Shown piece by piece: positions 36,862 through 45,273 of a stretch of DNA of 64,000 bases. Location of the stretch: assembly GCF_011634775.1 (NCBI RefSeq), contig NZ_JAALXT010000001.1, forward strand, positions 496,001 to 560,000, in the 5' to 3' direction. Under the pieces are notes generated by a model, which saw nothing but the letters and a program-made list of their open reading frames with translations, was not told the origin of the DNA and did no database searches. Both the position numbers and the translations under genes were made by a program. Position 1 is the stretch's first letter. The number at the start of each line of letters is the position of its first letter. The stretch is from Thalassoroseus pseudoceratinae (GTDB lineage Bacteria; Planctomycetota; Planctomycetia; Planctomycetales; Planctomycetaceae).

Positions 36862-38715
36862 TTATTCGTAACGCAGCGCCTCGACAGGGCGTAGACGAGA
36901 CGCTCGACGTGCCGGCAGCACACTCGCCAGGACCGCAATCGTCATCGCCCCCAATGCCACCCAAACCACCATCATGGGGTTCACCAGGGTTGGGATTTCG
37001 GGGAAGTAGTAAATTGTTTCATCAAAGACCTTCCGACCGGTCAATTTGGTGAGCCAGTCTTCGATGGTGTTGATGTGATCCACAAACAACAGGCCGATGA
37101 CCACACCCACGCCGCTCCCAACAATGCCAAGTGCCAAACCGTAGGAGAGGAAGATCGTCATCACTCCAGTCGAGCCAGCACCAAGGGCTTTGAGAATGCC
37201 AATGTCACGAGTTTTCTCGACGACGATCATGAAGAAGATCGCCAAGATGCCAAATCCGGCCACCGCGATAATCAGGAACAGCAGCACGTTGAGAATGGCC
37301 GATTCAATTTCCACGGCGGCCAGCAACGGGCCTTGTTTCTGTTCCCAGGTTTTGACGGTCATCACTCCCGGCGGGAATGCAGCTTTCAGACGTGCGACGA
37401 CTTCATCCGCGTTGTCAAAATCATTCAGTCGAATTTGAATCGACGTAATCGAACGGACAACGGGTTGGACGTCTGCGCGATCGACAGTCAATACCCCCTG
37501 TTTGCGTTGTGCGGGATCGAGTTCGACCTGCACCATGTTCGTTGACGCGTTCAACTCCTTGACAACTCCCGAGAGTTGATCGTCAACAGAACCGATCAGC
37601 ACGGTTTGCCCGATTTCCAATTCGGAATCGGGAGTCGGATAGACCATGCCGCGAATCTTTTGCAGATACTCCAGATTGCAGAAGATGAGGTTCGAGTCGT
37701 ACTCGCTCATGCCGCTCTTGAAGACATCACAAATCGTCGCATTGAAGTGTCGAACTTCCGGCGGACGACCGGCAGAGACGGTACCAATCTTCACATCGTC
37801 ACCAGGCTGAACCATCATCACGGTCTCGACGTGGCCGTCACCTTTCTCGTCATACGGAAAGCTGACCAAACCAATACCGACGTACAATCGACCGTCCAAC
37901 GGAGCAAACGGATCGTAGTTGGTATCCGGTTTCGCGGGTTCGGTCGGGAAGGGATTTGTGGCACCATCGGACGTGGCAGCGAACGGATCGTCCGGAAGCG
38001 TGTCTTCGGCCACGAAGATGTCGGGCGTGGTGTTGTCGTTCGGTTTCGCGGCGACGGCGGGTCCGTCTGGTGTTTCGACTTCGAATGGGGGCGGTTCCGT
38101 AGCCGCGAACGGTGGGGGTTCGACCGGTTCCGGGACGGTTTCGGCGTCCGCGATCGGCATAGGTGTTTCGGTATCGAACATCGTCAACATTTCCTGCTGA
38201 CGAGAGAGCCATTGCCGACGGTAATCACGAGCGGCTTCGGTCAATTCCCAACCAGGAGCTTCGTTTTGCCCCCGCAACGGTGCTCGTACGACTTCGCCGT
38301 GCTGCCGGAGTTCGTTGTAACTATCGAGATAATCTTTCAACGGACCAACCGACGCTTTCCCCTCGGGACGAATCCCGATCAACGTCACCGGTCGTGTGAT
38401 GTATTGGCCTGAATACGGGAAAGTCAACATCCCATAAACTTCGACGGTTGCCGTCATTCCCGCGATGTGATCGCCTGCGACGTCGCGGATCTGATCCATC
38501 TGAGCCTCCGCGTCGGGCACGCCATCGAGACTCGTGGTCTCAACAATCACGTCCGCGAGCAGCCCGTGAATACGGTCCCGCATCTCGGAACTGAACCCGG
38601 CCATCACGCTGTTGACGACAATCATTGTCGCCACACCGAGCATCACACTAATGATGCACGCCAACGCAATGTAACGCGTGCGGAGATATCGCAAGCAAAG
38701 CAAAATCTTGTACAT
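36862..38715 (-). CDS. LolC/LolE-type ABC permease with expanded periplasmic domain
   Basis: Four-helix permease of the LolCE/MacB group: one helix at residues ~18-40 (ALACIISVMLGVATMIVVN), a large extracytoplasmic MacB-type domain, and three helices in the last ~220 residues. The C-terminal ends DIGILKALGAGSTGVMTIF and PARRASRLRPVEALRYE are highly characteristic. The 617-residue length exceeds LolC/E (~400): about 110 residues (roughly 180-290) of Pro/Glu/Asp/Ala-rich linker lie inside the extracytoplasmic domain. ATG 38715 is chosen because the family N-terminus (MYKILLCLRYLRTRY) begins there. Confidence 0.88.
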   Translation of the reverse strand: MYKILLCLRYLRTRYIALACIISVMLGVATMIVVNSVMAGFSSEMRDRIHGLLADVIVETTSLDGVPDAEAQMDQIRDVAGDHIAGMTATVEVYGMLTFPYSGQYITRPVTLIGIRPEGKASVGPLKDYLDSYNELRQHGEVVRAPLRGQNEAPGWELTEAARDYRRQWLSRQQEMLTMFDTETPMPIADAETVPEPVEPPPFAATEPPPFEVETPDGPAVAAKPNDNTTPDIFVAEDTLPDDPFAATSDGATNPFPTEPAKPDTNYDPFAPLDGRLYVGIGLVSFPYDEKGDGHVETVMMVQPGDDVKIGTVSAGRPPEVRHFNATICDVFKSGMSEYDSNLIFCNLEYLQKIRGMVYPTPDSELEIGQTVLIGSVDDQLSGVVKELNASTNMVQVELDPAQRKQGVLTVDRADVQPVVRSITSIQIRLNDFDNADEVVARLKAAFPPGVMTVKTWEQKQGPLLAAVEIESAILNVLLFLIIAVAGFGILAIFFMIVVEKTRDIGILKALGAGSTGVMTIFLSYGLALGIVGSGVGVVIGLLFVDHINTIEDWLTKLTGRKVFDETIYYFPEIPTLVNPMMVVWVALGAMTIAVLASVLPARRASRLRPVEALRYE

Positions 38716-38774
38716 GGGGACGTCCTTGTCCAAGTCATTGGAGGAGCGATTGGCTCGCTCATGCGGGGCGTGGT

Positions 38775-40319
38775 TTATGCTTCGGGTCGCAGCAGTGGGA
38801 AGTAGATGACATCGCGAATGGTTTGGCTGTTGGTCAGCAACATCACGAGCCGATCGATCCCAATTCCCAGTCCACCCGCAGGTGGCATACCGACCTTCAG
38901 TGCCTTGATGAAGTCCGTGTCCATCTTGGCCATGGAATCTTCTTCCGAAAGACCTTCCAGTTGCGTACGGAAGAGTTCCTCTTGCAACCGCGGGTCGTTC
39001 AATTCCGTGTAGGCGTTCGCAACTTCCATCCCTTGGATGTAGAGCTCGAAGCGTTCGGCGATGTTGGGATCGTCGGCTTTTCGCTTGGTGAGCGGACAAA
39101 TGCTCGCCGGATAATCAATCACGAATACCGGACCGACCAGGTTGTCTTCCACGGTCGCCTCGAAGACCTCTTGGACGATGACATCCGGATGGACGTCCGT
39201 CGTTTCAATGCGAGTCAAAAAGTCTTTTGTGATCTTGCCGGAATTTGCCAGTTCGATCGCCTTCGCACGAACGGCGTCGGTGTCGTTCATTGCACAGCCG
39301 GCGTATTCCGCGAACAAATCAGCGTACTTCTTTCTCGGCCATGGTGGTGTCAGATCGATCGTCGTATCTTCCCAGGGCAGGGTGAGCTGATCGTCGTTCG
39401 CGTTCTCACAAACAGCCCGAGCCGCGTTCACGATCACGGCTTCGGTTAGATCCATCATCGTGCCGTAATCGCCGTAGGCTTGGTAGACCTCGATCATCGT
39501 GAATTCGGGGTTATGTGTGCGGTCGATGCCCTCGTTTCGGAAGACCCGACCAATCTCGTAAACCCGTTCGACGCCACCAACCATCAAGCGTTTGAGGTGA
39601 ATCTCCAACGCGATCCGCAAATACAACTCCATGTCGAGTGCATTGTGATGCGTCGTGAATGGACGTGCCGCAGCTCCCCCGGCAATGCTGTGCAACACGG
39701 GCGTTTCGACTTCAACGAACCGATGTTCCCGCAAGGTTTGCCGCACGGAATCCAACACCGCCGAGCGTTTGAGCATCTTGTCTCGAACGCCTTCGGTGTA
39801 GATCAAATCGATCTCACGATGCCGCAACAGCAACTCAACATCTTCCACACCGTGATATTTTTCCGGTGGTTGTGCCAGCGATTTGCACAAGATAGTCAAT
39901 TTCTCGACCATCACGGAAATTTCACCGGTGTCGGTCCGCTTGAGCTTTCCGTCGATACCGATCAAGTCCCCGAGATCGAGCTGCCCCATCAATTCCCACT
40001 GTTCTGCAGGCAAGTCACCGCGAGAGAACAGGAGCTGAATCTGGCCGGAATAGTCGGCGATATCATAGAATCGGAGTTTACCCGCCTTGCGACGTAGCAT
40101 GATTCGACCGGCCACGCGGGTCAGCTCTCCGACTTCGCCCGGTTCTGCCGGAGCGTTTTCGCGAGCTTGAGCAATCTCGATATGGTTATCGAAGCGGCTG
40201 CCGTACGGATCTTGACCGAGTTCGACGATCCGGTCGAGCTTCTTGAGGCGTTCCTTTTCAAAACGATCGGGCTTGGCAGACATGGCGGGTCGGGTTTCGG
40301 AGCTAGATTCTTGAGTCAA
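38775..40319 (-). CDS. lysS: Lysyl-tRNA synthetase, class II
   Basis: Charges tRNA-Lys. The 514-residue protein has an N-terminal OB-fold anticodon-binding domain ([18 protein letters not shown]), motif 2 ([24 protein letters not shown]) and motif 3 ([14 protein letters not shown]), all normal. ATG at 40319 or an internal ATG giving a 502-residue form ([13 protein letters not shown]) could start it. The Lol transporter genes lie directly downstream on the same strand with a ~60-bp gap, so co-transcription is plausible. Confidence 0.96.
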   Translation of the reverse strand: MTQESSSETRPAMSAKPDRFEKERLKKLDRIVELGQDPYGSRFDNHIEIAQARENAPAEPGEVGELTRVAGRIMLRRKAGKLRFYDIADYSGQIQLLFSRGDLPAEQWELMGQLDLGDLIGIDGKLKRTDTGEISVMVEKLTILCKSLAQPPEKYHGVEDVELLLRHREIDLIYTEGVRDKMLKRSAVLDSVRQTLREHRFVEVETPVLHSIAGGAAARPFTTHHNALDMELYLRIALEIHLKRLMVGGVERVYEIGRVFRNEGIDRTHNPEFTMIEVYQAYGDYGTMMDLTEAVIVNAARAVCENANDDQLTLPWEDTTIDLTPPWPRKKYADLFAEYAGCAMNDTDAVRAKAIELANSGKITKDFLTRIETTDVHPDVIVQEVFEATVEDNLVGPVFVIDYPASICPLTKRKADDPNIAERFELYIQGMEVANAYTELNDPRLQEELFRTQLEGLSEEDSMAKMDTDFIKALKVGMPPAGGLGIGIDRLVMLLTNSQTIRDVIYFPLLRPEA

Positions 40320-40444
40320 TCTTAGTAGTTTGCGGAATAATCGAAGAATTTCCGCGTTCCGTCAATGGCAAACCCGAACCGACACCGAATTCGCAGCGTC
40401 TTTCAAGCCGTTCCTATCCACAGATTCCCGGAAACCGCAGTCCT

Positions 40445-41671
40445 ATGCCCCCCCAAAACGAGCTCCTCGACGACACTCCTTGGCAATCGCTTCGTGAACA
40501 ATGGTTGGTCCCCGAGGATGTGACGTACCTGAATCACGGCTCTTTCGGCCCATCCCCGCGGGTGGTTCGAGAATCGCGTCAGCAGTGGTGCGATGCCCTT
40601 GAACGCGAGCCGATGGATTTTTTCTTACGGCAATACGAGACCGAGTTGGAACGGGCATTGGAAAAGCTGGGGAAATTTGTCGGAGCCTCGGCTCGGGAGT
40701 TGGTGTTCGTCGACAATGCGACGTTCGGCATGAACGTTGTGGCCGCCCAGATTGAACTGTCGGCCGGTGATGAAGTTGTGCTGACAGATCACGAATACGG
40801 CGCGGTGTTCCGTATCTGGCGCGATTTGTGTCAGGCGAGTGGAGCGGAACTGAAAGTGGCCCGGTTGCCGTTTCCGCTGACCGACCCGAATGAAATCGTC
40901 GAAGCGGTTCAGGACACGCTGACCGACCGCACGAAAATCTTGGTGGTCAGCCATGTGACCTCTGCCACCGCCACCAATTTCCCCGTGGAAGACATCTGCC
41001 AACTCGCCCGCAAACGTGGGGTTCCCACATGCGTGGACGGTCCGCACGCCATCGCTATGGTCCCGCTGAATCTGCGAGAACTCGGTTGCGATTACTATGT
41101 TGCAAGTTGTCACAAATGGTTGTCCGCACCATTTGGCACGGGCTTTCTGTACATGGCCAAGCGACATACGCAGAAGGTGCTGCCCGTCGTCAGAAGTTGG
41201 GGCGGTAGTCTTTCCGGACAGCCGAGTCGGTGGCAAGACGAATTCCAATGGATTGGCACGCGTGACCCCAGCAATTTTCTCGCCGTTCCCACTGCCATCG
41301 AGTTTCTCGAAGACATCGGTATACAAAAATTTCGCGACCGTACCCATGCACTCGCCGAGTATGCTCGGAGTCGAATTGAAGCCCTCACCGGTTTGCCGAC
41401 CTTCTTACCGAATTCGTCGGAGTGGTATGGTTCAATGATCTCGTTGCCGATCCCACCGTCGAACGATCCCGATGTAGGCGGCGTCCTGCGTGACCCGTTG
41501 CAAACCGCACTCTGGGAACGTGAACGCATCGAAGTCCCCGTGTTTCATTGGCACGAGCGGCGATTCATTCGTGTGTCTTGTCACCTGTATACAAGCACGA
41601 AAGACATTGATCGGCTCGTCGATTCTCTGCAGCAACATCTCCCTGAGTTTTCGAAATCGGCCGAAGAATAG
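40445..41671 (+). CDS. Class V aminotransferase (isopenicillin-N-epimerase / cysteine-desulfurase-like)
   Basis: PLP-dependent enzyme of fold type I, class V. The 408-residue protein shows YLNHGSFGPSP near the N-terminus, the PLP aspartate in CVDGPHAIAM, and the catalytic Lys224 in ASCHKWLSAPFGTGF. The spacing and SCHKW motif fit the isopenicillin N epimerase-like subgroup found as stand-alone enzymes in many planctomycetes rather than IscS or SufS. Substrate unknown. Starts 126 bp after lysS on the opposite strand. Confidence 0.87.
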   Translation: MPPQNELLDDTPWQSLREQWLVPEDVTYLNHGSFGPSPRVVRESRQQWCDALEREPMDFFLRQYETELERALEKLGKFVGASARELVFVDNATFGMNVVAAQIELSAGDEVVLTDHEYGAVFRIWRDLCQASGAELKVARLPFPLTDPNEIVEAVQDTLTDRTKILVVSHVTSATATNFPVEDICQLARKRGVPTCVDGPHAIAMVPLNLRELGCDYYVASCHKWLSAPFGTGFLYMAKRHTQKVLPVVRSWGGSLSGQPSRWQDEFQWIGTRDPSNFLAVPTAIEFLEDIGIQKFRDRTHALAEYARSRIEALTGLPTFLPNSSEWYGSMISLPIPPSNDPDVGGVLRDPLQTALWERERIEVPVFHWHERRFIRVSCHLYTSTKDIDRLVDSLQQHLPEFSKSAEE

Positions 41672-41801
41672 AGCGAAACCGCGTATTCCTGAACATTCAG
41701 TGACGCAGGCAGATCGCATTGATCTTTCGAAAAGTCGGATTCCCGCAGGCAGGGACTTCCGATACACTCGGCGGTTCCGCCGGCTCGAAGATCAAGATTT
41801 T

Positions 41802-43550
41802 ATGTGGACGCCGACTCAGACCGATCAACAATCTGACTGGACAGACTCCCACGTCGTCAGTCACCCACCCACGTTCGCCGCGTCCCCTCACGTGAGGGGA
41901 TCGTTCCGATCGATGGCCGAGGCCGTGTTGTGTCTGGTGATTGCCGTCATCTTGTTCCGATCCTTCCTTGTCGAAGGCTACATGATCTCCACGGGTTCGA
42001 TGGCCCCAAGCCTGCTCGGCTTTCACAAACGCGTGGTCTGCCCGAGTTGTCACTACGAATTCGCTTATGGAGTTCCCTGGAACAAGGAACTTCAATCGAA
42101 CGTCCCCGAGGATGCAGACGCTCAGGATTTGGCCGGTTCGATTCCCAGCGATCCGTTGATGTGCGTGTGCCCAAACTGCGGTCAGAATCGGATCGACATT
42201 GTCGGTGTCCCGCGAAACCAAGGGGATCAATTGTTGGTCCACAAACACGCCTATGCGATTCGCTCCCCGCGGCGGTGGGACGTGTGCGTGTTCCGCAATC
42301 CCTACGAAACTACCCAGGCATACGTGAAACGAATCGCCGGATTACCTGGTGAGACGATGACGATCTTCGGCGGTGATGTTTACGCAGACGGTATCCTCTG
42401 TCGCAAGAACATTGACGCTCAACGTGCCCTTCGACTGATGGTCTACGATGACCGTTTTCGTCCCACTGACGAGGCATGGCAACCCCGGTGGATCGCGGAC
42501 GCCGGTTGGAAAGACGACGGCAACGCCTTTCAAGCCGTCGTCGATTTGCAAACGAATAATCGTGACCCCGAGGAATTATCGGATGACGGATGGTCTTGGG
42601 TCACCTATCGTCATTGGCTGCGATCGGGCGGCAGTCACACGACTTCGGTGACGTTGCCGATCTCTCAACATGAGATTCAATTGGATGAGAATTTCGTGCC
42701 CGTCCGCCGAGATCCCGATCACCGGGAACTCACCTGCGTCGGCGTGATGCCAGACGATGTGCTGCTACGTTTGTTGGAATTGTCCAGCGATCTGGATTTC
42801 CAAGCGGCGGTTGCGGAACTTTATGAGAAATCCCACACCGCACCGATCACGGATCTCTACGGCTATAACCCCATCGAGTACCGTTCTCGCGAGATTGCCG
42901 TCCGCGATATCATGCTGACGGCCACCTTGAGTTTAGGACGCCCCAACGGGGGTCAACTCGGACAGTTTGCCGTCGAAATGACAGACGGCGATCGTCGGTG
43001 GCGGCTATTGATCGATTCGTTGGTGCGTGAAACCCAACTCTGGGAGATTGATATTCGATCGGGTGAACCGGTCACGCAATTGCGGAAATCGACGCTGCCG
43101 GCCGGTAATCTCGTGAAACCGATCCAACTCGAAATGTCGTTGTTTGATCGACAGATTACGGTGGCACTTAACGGGGAACTCCCATTTGCACCGGTCCCGT
43201 TGAATGAACTCCCGGACGAAACGCCGCCCCCCCGACAAGCCGTTCGATTCGGAGCCCGCGGGTTAGAGGCACAAGTCGCCGACTTGGTGTTGTACCGAGA
43301 TGTCTATTATACCCACCGGGACACCGATCGACCTTGCCGCCTTGGCGAAGCAGAATACTTCATGCTGGGCGATAACAGTCCGATTTCACTCGATAGTCGT
43401 CGTTGGCCCAACGGTGCGGTTCCGGAACAACTCTTCCTTGGTCGGCCGGTCATTGTCCATCTGCCCTCGAAACAGGTCGAGTTTCATTTGCTCGGACGGA
43501 CACAAACCATTCGCGTGCCCGACTTTTCGAGAATTCGCCCCATCCGCTGA
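41802..43550 (+). CDS. lepB: Signal peptidase I with large lectin-like insert
   Basis: Serine-lysine signal peptidase. The 582-residue protein has one N-terminal membrane helix (residues ~38-58), the catalytic Ser66 in GSMAPS, and Lys176 in VKRIAGLPGE, then box E (GDNSPISLDSR) near residue 525. Between Lys176 and box E are ~345 extra residues containing beta-strand-rich segments with NGGQLGQFAVEM and AVRFGARGLEAQVADLVLYRDVYYT, a concanavalin/LamG-like pattern. A putative zinc ribbon (CPSC ... CVCPNCG, residues 80-126) precedes it. The usual enzyme is ~200-320 residues. Confidence 0.85.
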   Translation: MWTPTQTDQQSDWTDSHVVSHPPTFAASPHVRGSFRSMAEAVLCLVIAVILFRSFLVEGYMISTGSMAPSLLGFHKRVVCPSCHYEFAYGVPWNKELQSNVPEDADAQDLAGSIPSDPLMCVCPNCGQNRIDIVGVPRNQGDQLLVHKHAYAIRSPRRWDVCVFRNPYETTQAYVKRIAGLPGETMTIFGGDVYADGILCRKNIDAQRALRLMVYDDRFRPTDEAWQPRWIADAGWKDDGNAFQAVVDLQTNNRDPEELSDDGWSWVTYRHWLRSGGSHTTSVTLPISQHEIQLDENFVPVRRDPDHRELTCVGVMPDDVLLRLLELSSDLDFQAAVAELYEKSHTAPITDLYGYNPIEYRSREIAVRDIMLTATLSLGRPNGGQLGQFAVEMTDGDRRWRLLIDSLVRETQLWEIDIRSGEPVTQLRKSTLPAGNLVKPIQLEMSLFDRQITVALNGELPFAPVPLNELPDETPPPRQAVRFGARGLEAQVADLVLYRDVYYTHRDTDRPCRLGEAEYFMLGDNSPISLDSRRWPNGAVPEQLFLGRPVIVHLPSKQVEFHLLGRTQTIRVPDFSRIRPIR

Positions 43551-44037
43551 CGTGGCCGACGCTGCGGTTCTTGCAGAAACCACGGTGAAAACTCACCCGA
43601 GTCCCCCAGCTTCACAGGTCCAGTCATTCTCCGCAACCTTCGTGTGGACAATGATTTACCATTCGAGACTTCCCTCGGATTTTTCTCCAGAATCCGTATT
43701 GACCGCTTTCGCCAAACGCAATATTGTTCCGCCCGCATCGGACGGGGAAAACCCCGGGCGACGCATTATCACTCTTAGGCAACAAGTCTTGCCGAAGCGG
43801 TGATCTGACTACCCGGTTCAAATACGAACATCGACTTGCCTTGGTCCGATTTCGGTATCGAAGCAAGGAGCAGGTTGTCACGGATGACGGCCTACCGTTC
43901 GACTGTTCGGTTTTGCAATTCGGTAGGGTGACGACTCAAACGAGTGGTCATTGGGAGCGAACTGTCAGCAAGGACGCGGACGGTTCGGTATCCTCCCGTG
44001 CTGCTGAAATCAGCAGCGAACATTAATTCGAATCGCC

Positions 44038-44098
44038 CCCGGAAGCAGATGACGTCCTCCGCCCCCCTGGGACTTCGCTGCTTCCGGGTTTCTTTTTG
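44038..44098 (+). terminator. Long-loop hairpin with T-run, possible terminator
   Basis: Perfect 11-bp inverted repeat, CCCGGAAGCAG (44038-44048) and CTGCTTCCGGG (44078-44088), separated by 29 bases and followed by TTTCTTTTTG. The large loop is unusual for a simple Rho-independent terminator, so this could instead be the end of a small RNA or an attenuator. Confidence 0.45.
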
Positions 44099-44150
44099 CG
44101 CGGTTATGGCGATCTTTCCGGCTTAGGAAGTTAAGGCAATCTTGGCAAGG

Positions 44151-44215
44151 CAGGCAATCCGATAACAGGGGAGTAGTTAACCCCCGGACCGCCCTGGTCG
44201 TGATCGGATCGCCTG
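44151..44215 (+). promoter_or_regulatory. Predicted structured 5' leader of the response-regulator gene
   Basis: CAGGCAATCCGAT (44151-44163) pairs with ATCGGATCGCCTG (44203-44215) over twelve of thirteen positions. The enclosed 39 bases can form a second stem (CAGGG 44166-44170 with CCCTG 44192-44196) or, alternatively, two small hairpins (GGGG/CCCC and GACC/GGTC). It ends 22 bases before the ATG at 44238. A mutually exclusive pair of inner stems is the hallmark of a regulatory RNA, but no known riboswitch class is recognised. Confidence 0.4.
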
Positions 44216-44237
44216 TATCGCTCCTGCCGAGAGACTT

Positions 44238-45164
44238 ATGCCGGACATTCTGATTGTTGATGACTCGGAATTCGACCGTGAATTCGCCGCTGAGATTCTC
44301 ATGACGGCGATGGACCGCCGTTGCGTCTTCGCTCATAATGGGGTCGCGGCGTTAGAGCGAATCCGCGAACGCCCGTTCGACCTCGTCGTCACTGATATGC
44401 AAATGCCCCGCATGGGTGGCCTGGAACTTCTGCGTGTCTTGCAGCAGGAATTCCCCCAGTTGCCCGTCATCGTCGTGACATCGCGGGGAAATGAGGAAAC
44501 CGCTGTCGAGGCACTCCAGTGCGGGGCATCCAGCTACATCCCTAAACGACAATTGAGAAATCGGCTCGCTGAGACGGTGGATGAAGTTCTCCGAAGCAGC
44601 CAAAGCAATCGGATGTTGGAATCCCTGCTGGAGAATCGGCGGTCCGAGGAAATCACGCTGGAGCTACAGAACAACTGTGATTTCGTTGGCGGCACCGTTC
44701 GGCTACTTGTCGACGGAGCCGAGAAATTCGGCATCGTTCAAGGCTCCGAAATTGTGCGTGTTTCGGTGGCATTGGAGGAGGCAATCGTCAACGCCATCAT
44801 CCACGGAAATTTGGAGGTGAGTTCCGAACTTCGGGAGCGACCCGACGATGCTTTCGAAAACCTCGTCCGTCTCCGCCGAAATACTCAGCCATACTGCGAC
44901 CGACGAGTGACCATCACCGCGGACTATCGACACGACGAGGTTCGGTTTTGCATCAAAGATGAAGGCCCAGGATTCGATGTGGACAGCCTCCCCGATCCCA
45001 CCGACTCCGAGAATATTCTGAAATGCAGCGGACGCGGCATCATGTTAATGCGTGCCTTCATGGACGAAGTGACCTTCAGCGACCAGGGGTCTCAAATTCG
45101 AATGGTGAAATACGCTTCCTCGTGTTCCATTGAGAACAATTCCAGCACCGCCATCGCCGGCTAG
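44238..45164 (+). CDS. Response regulator with C-terminal RsbW-like ATPase domain
   Basis: A two-domain signalling protein of 308 residues. The receiver domain (residues 1-120) has the acidic pocket at Asp8/Asp9, phospho-acceptor Asp53 (TDMQMPR), and Lys near 105. The C-terminal domain (~130-300) is a GHKL ATPase of the anti-sigma-factor RsbW/SpoIIAB type: N-box-like ALEEAIVNAIIHGNLE, and G-box DEGPGFD. Such proteins link phosphorelay to partner-switching; a co-encoded anti-anti-sigma partner was not found nearby. It precedes the hybrid kinase gene by ~110 bp. Confidence 0.85.
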   Translation: MPDILIVDDSEFDREFAAEILMTAMDRRCVFAHNGVAALERIRERPFDLVVTDMQMPRMGGLELLRVLQQEFPQLPVIVVTSRGNEETAVEALQCGASSYIPKRQLRNRLAETVDEVLRSSQSNRMLESLLENRRSEEITLELQNNCDFVGGTVRLLVDGAEKFGIVQGSEIVRVSVALEEAIVNAIIHGNLEVSSELRERPDDAFENLVRLRRNTQPYCDRRVTITADYRHDEVRFCIKDEGPGFDVDSLPDPTDSENILKCSGRGIMLMRAFMDEVTFSDQGSQIRMVKYASSCSIENNSSTAIAG

Positions 45165-45273
45165 CACGAACCACCATCGACAGTGGTCAATCGGCGGAAT
45201 CAGTCCAAGACACCGACGGGGGCCAAACCCGAATCGACGAAAAGACTGCGCGAGTTCCATTTGAGTCACATGC

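Larger units (their letters stand above)
43551..44237. other. 690-bp noncoding region with strong hairpins
   Basis: No credible gene on either strand: the open frames here are short and repetitive in composition. It holds several stem-loops: CGGGG/CCCCG at 43743-43756, GGCAA/TTGCC near 43778-43792, an 8-bp stem with AA loop at 44000-44017, an 11-bp perfect inverted repeat CCCGGAAGCAG/CTGCTTCCGGG at 44038-44088 followed by TTTCTTTTTG, and the leader structure at 44151-44215. These could be a terminator for signal peptidase plus an upstream RNA of unknown type. Confidence 0.5.

Noticed and set aside
43724-44026. Plus-strand frame of about 100 residues in the noncoding interval
   Set aside because: No start site, no motif, and it crosses a hairpin; treated as chance.
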